A DNA stretch of 48,488 nucleotides from NCBI GenBank assembly GCA_900546145.1, contig URBN01000016.1:1-48488 (forward strand), written 5' to 3'. The DNA comes from an uncultured Desulfovibrio sp. (GTDB lineage Bacteria > Desulfobacterota > Desulfovibrionia > Desulfovibrionales > Desulfovibrionaceae). The notes under the pieces were generated by a model. The model ran no database searches and was not told where the DNA came from. It saw only the letters and a list, made by a program, of their open reading frames with translations. Shown piece by piece: positions 46,314 through 48,488 of this stretch; the first letter of the stretch is position 1; every line of letters begins with the position of its first letter. A program made the position numbers and the translations under genes.

Positions 46314-48077
46314 ATGCCCCGCTCCCACAGGAAGACGAAAGTCCATTCTCTGGCGCTGGCGGCTCTGGCCGCCCTCTGCGCCCTCTCCGTGCCGGCTCCC
46401 TCGCCGGCTGATCAGATTGAATATCCGCCCGCGCAGCTCAAACGCTCCTTTGACGGCATTTTTTCCTCGCTTATCCCTGACACTCCCTCCCCGAACCAGG
46501 TCATCATCAGGAACGGCAGCATTCCCGGCCGTGTCTACGGCGGCAGCGCCAAAGGCGAGGGAACGGTTTCAGGAAACAGCGTTGTCGTGCTCGGCGGATC
46601 CATCGCCCGCGGCGTCGCGGCAGGCTTTAACTCGCCCTCCGAAAATCCCACGGACTGCAAAGATGGCCAGCAGACAGGCCGCGCCATTTCCAACGCGATC
46701 CTTGTTCTCGGCGGCACCGTCTCCGGCGCCGTAGCCGGCTGGTCCAACGGTCCGGCTCTCGGCAATACGGTCACCGTGGCGGGCGGCAGCATCACCGGAA
46801 CCCTGGCCGGCGGCCTCGCCTACGCCCAGGCCTCGGGCAACCAGGTCTTTCTGAGCGGCGGCCAAATCAAAACCAACGCGGTGGGTGCCATAGCCCGCAA
46901 AGGCCTGGCCGACGGCAACCACGTCACCATTTCCGAAGGCGCTGACGCATCGGCCGTCACCGGCGGCATCGGCGAAAGCGGGGCCATGGGCAACTCCGTT
47001 CTTGTCATCGGAGGCACACTGAAGGGCGACGCCACGGGCGGCGCGAGCCAGCAGGGCACGGCCGGAGGAAACCAGATCATCCTCCACGGCGGTCAGATCG
47101 GCGGCAGTATCCTGGGCGGCCATTCTTCGGAACGCGCCGCCTCGCACAACAACATCTTTCTCGTCCCCGCTCCGGGCGGCACGCCCATCGTCTGTCAGGG
47201 CGACATCAGCGGCGGCCAGAGCGACAAAGGCACAGCTGAACACAACGGGGTGCGCATGGGATCCGGCATGGTCTACGGCAGCCTCTTCGGCGCCCGCGGC
47301 AGCGACAGGGCCTCCTCCAACCACGTGGACGTGGAGTCCGGCACGGTCCAGGGCGAGGTCACCGGCGGTGAGGGCTCGAGTCAGGCCGTGGACAACACGG
47401 TCCGCCTCTCCGGCGGCAGCGTTCAGGACGTCACGGGCGGCAGGGTCACTGACCGCAAGCACGTGCTCGGCCATGTGAATCAGATTTTCGGCCAGATTCC
47501 GGAAGACAGCGGGGAGCCGCAGGACAACGCCGGCGCCCAGAAGCTTGCCTCCCGCAATCAGGTGATTATATCCGGGGGCAACGTCTTCGGCTCTGTGACC
47601 GGCGGCATCAGCGAAAGCGGAAGCGCCACGGACAACACCATAGTCATCAGTGAAAACGCCACACTGTCCGACAGCACGGTCCTTTCCGGCGGCGACGCTC
47701 CCACGACATTCTCCGGCAATGTCCTCGAGGTTTCCGGAGCCATCATGGCCAACAGCATCCGCAACTTCGAAACCATCCGCTTCGCCTCTCCCGCCATGGA
47801 AGGCGGCTGTCTCATCCTTTCCGGAAAGGCTGTCCTCTCCGCGAAGGGGCAGACGGCAAAAATCGTCGTGCCGCAGATCGCTTCGGACGTGAAACTGCCC
47901 GAAAGCTTCGTGCTCATCCACGCTGAGGACGGCATCGACCTCGGCGGGGGTTCCTTTACGAAGAAACAGCCGGGCGTCAGACACGGCTCCTCCAGCGTCA
48001 CCCTGCTCTACTCCCTGTCCAGGGACGGCAAGGATCTCATCGCCACTGTCGATACCGGCCACGGAACAAAAAAATAA
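46314..48077 (+). CDS. Secreted beta-helix-type repeat protein without an autotransporter barrel
   Basis: 587 aa with a signal peptide (basic start, hydrophobic 11-27, cleavage near 32). From about residue 60 to 480 there are roughly ten imperfect repeats of about 25-35 residues with the frame GN.V...GG....G...GG (for example GNTVTVAGGSITGTLAGG and GNQVFLSGGQIKTNAVG). Such repeats form beta-solenoids and are typical of autotransporter passengers. The C-terminal 110 residues (from FETIRFASP) look like the beta cap that usually precedes the barrel, but the protein stops there with a Lys-rich end. It may be released, anchored by the neighbours, or be a passenger that lost its barrel. GGAG precedes the ATG. 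A surface adhesin role is inference. Confidence 0.75.
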   Translation: MPRSHRKTKVHSLALAALAALCALSVPAPSPADQIEYPPAQLKRSFDGIFSSLIPDTPSPNQVIIRNGSIPGRVYGGSAKGEGTVSGNSVVVLGGSIARGVAAGFNSPSENPTDCKDGQQTGRAISNAILVLGGTVSGAVAGWSNGPALGNTVTVAGGSITGTLAGGLAYAQASGNQVFLSGGQIKTNAVGAIARKGLADGNHVTISEGADASAVTGGIGESGAMGNSVLVIGGTLKGDATGGASQQGTAGGNQIILHGGQIGGSILGGHSSERAASHNNIFLVPAPGGTPIVCQGDISGGQSDKGTAEHNGVRMGSGMVYGSLFGARGSDRASSNHVDVESGTVQGEVTGGEGSSQAVDNTVRLSGGSVQDVTGGRVTDRKHVLGHVNQIFGQIPEDSGEPQDNAGAQKLASRNQVIISGGNVFGSVTGGISESGSATDNTIVISENATLSDSTVLSGGDAPTTFSGNVLEVSGAIMANSIRNFETIRFASPAMEGGCLILSGKAVLSAKGQTAKIVVPQIASDVKLPESFVLIHAEDGIDLGGGSFTKKQPGVRHGSSSVTLLYSLSRDGKDLIATVDTGHGTKK

Positions 48078-48083
48078 CGGAGG

Positions 48084-48102
48084 CAGCGGTTTTTCTCCGC
48101 TG
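48084..48102 (+). promoter_or_regulatory. Hairpin between ribosome site and ATG of the lipoprotein gene
   Basis: CAGCGG-tttttct-CCGCTG lies directly after GGAGG (48079-48083) and 9 nt before the ATG at 48112. In linear form the site is 28 nt from the ATG, too far; with the hairpin formed the distance becomes about 9 nt. Confidence 0.4.
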
Positions 48103-48111
48103 TGAATACCC

Positions 48112-48488
48112 ATGAAACTGAAAAACTCTCTTCTTCCGGCCTGCTGCTGCGCTGCAGCCCTCCTCCTTTCCGGCTGCGGCATGGGCAACTCCAGCAGTAC
48201 GGCTGACGATCCGGCTCTCGCCAATAACCCCAATTACGATGTGCCCGTCTACGAGAATTCTCCGAGCGCGGTAAAGCTCCAGCAGGAAAACAAGGTTGAG
48301 GAGCGGGATCTTCCGCCCTCGCCCGGGTCTGCCGCTCCGGCCCAGACGACACCGTATATGCAACGCAGAGCCGCGGCCGGCGCCGCTCATCCCGCCGCCG
48401 CGCCTGTCACGGCGGCTGCGCCCGTCACGGCTGCCGCTCCCCGGAATCCGGCTCCTGCGCCCCTGCAGACCGCACCGGCCGCACCGGC
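48112..48488 (+). CDS. Lipoprotein, cut by the window end
   Basis: The first 125 codons are present and no stop is reached. MKLKNSLLPA begins the signal peptide, and the lipobox LSGC places the lipidated Cys at residue 21, followed by Gly, so outer-membrane sorting is likely. Two more Cys precede the lipobox. The mature part is polar, then becomes rich in Ala and Pro with repeats of APVTA, a flexible linker that often spans from the membrane to a surface or wall partner. The absence of a close ribosome site is noted with the hairpin entry. It follows the repeat-protein gene by 34 nt, so both may act at the cell surface. The real domain is beyond the window. Confidence 0.85.
   Translation, partial: MKLKNSLLPACCCAAALLLSGCGMGNSSSTADDPALANNPNYDVPVYENSPSAVKLQQENKVEERDLPPSPGSAAPAQTTPYMQRRAAAGAAHPAAAPVTAAAPVTAAAPRNPAPAPLQTAPAAP

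Noticed and set aside
46569..48233. A 554-codon minus-strand frame opposite the repeat protein
   Set aside because: A shadow of the Gly-rich repeats; it has no start signals or motifs.
1..48488. CRISPR arrays, IS elements, tRNA or rRNA genes
   Set aside because: No regularly spaced repeats, transposase frames or RNA gene signatures were seen on reading both strands.

Overview
The window reads as a chromosomal segment of a GC-rich anaerobe, most likely a gut member of the Desulfovibrionaceae (Desulfobacterota). The main pointer is an anaerobic (cbi-type) cobalamin operon led by a cobaltochelatase CbiK with a signal peptide, a form known from Desulfovibrio. A Mop/MoaA/MoeA/MobA molybdenum block, YedF and the gene styles agree. 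No rRNA, tRNA, IS element, phage gene or CRISPR array was seen. The genus is inference.

Layout. 1-502 is AT-rich and non-coding. 503-2773 (minus strand) holds a two-helix membrane protein that joins a FliF-like end to a FliG-like domain, a DEDDh exonuclease and a small acidic protein. 2877-3726 (minus) holds two paralogous micropeptide genes of 55 and 56 codons, each with its own promoter and terminator. 3787-10748 is a complete trp operon: promoter, leader peptide with Trp-Trp-Trp, attenuator, trpE, a trpG-trpD fusion, trpC, trpF, trpB, trpA and a terminator. 10766-13568 (minus) carries an orphan ZnuA-like metal-binding protein, a secreted protein, a methyltransferase and moaC, followed by an NhaC-type antiporter. 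15699-19992 is a molybdenum block: moaA, two tandem copies of a di-Mop molbindin with identical protein sequence, then moeA-mobA behind a long leader that looks structured. 20076-21543 is an NfeD/SPFH pair. 21680-26698 has two further tandem duplications: two amino-acid binding proteins without permease genes and two AGCS sodium:amino-acid symporters.

26725-41661 is the cobalamin operon: B12 riboswitch and terminator, periplasmic cbiK, cbiL, a candidate cobalt transporter with a Met/His-containing loop, cbiC, cbiD, cbiE-cbiT, a cbiF-cbiG-cbiH triple fusion, cbiA fused to a chloramphenicol-phosphotransferase-like kinase domain, a cobD-cbiP fusion, and cbiB. From cbiC onward the genes overlap by 4 nt or lie 5 nt apart. 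The most interesting inference is that the kinase domain on CbiA, next to CobD and CbiB, supplies L-threonine phosphate for the aminopropanol arm, a step whose known enzymes are not homologous to it.

41730-44946 (minus) holds panB, a CGGC protein, an O-methyltransferase and an RluA-type pseudouridine synthase whose reading frame runs 152 nt into the methyltransferase gene. 45110-48488 (plus) holds yedF, a single-pass membrane protein, a secreted beta-helix-type repeat protein without an autotransporter barrel, and the start of a lipoprotein cut by the window end.
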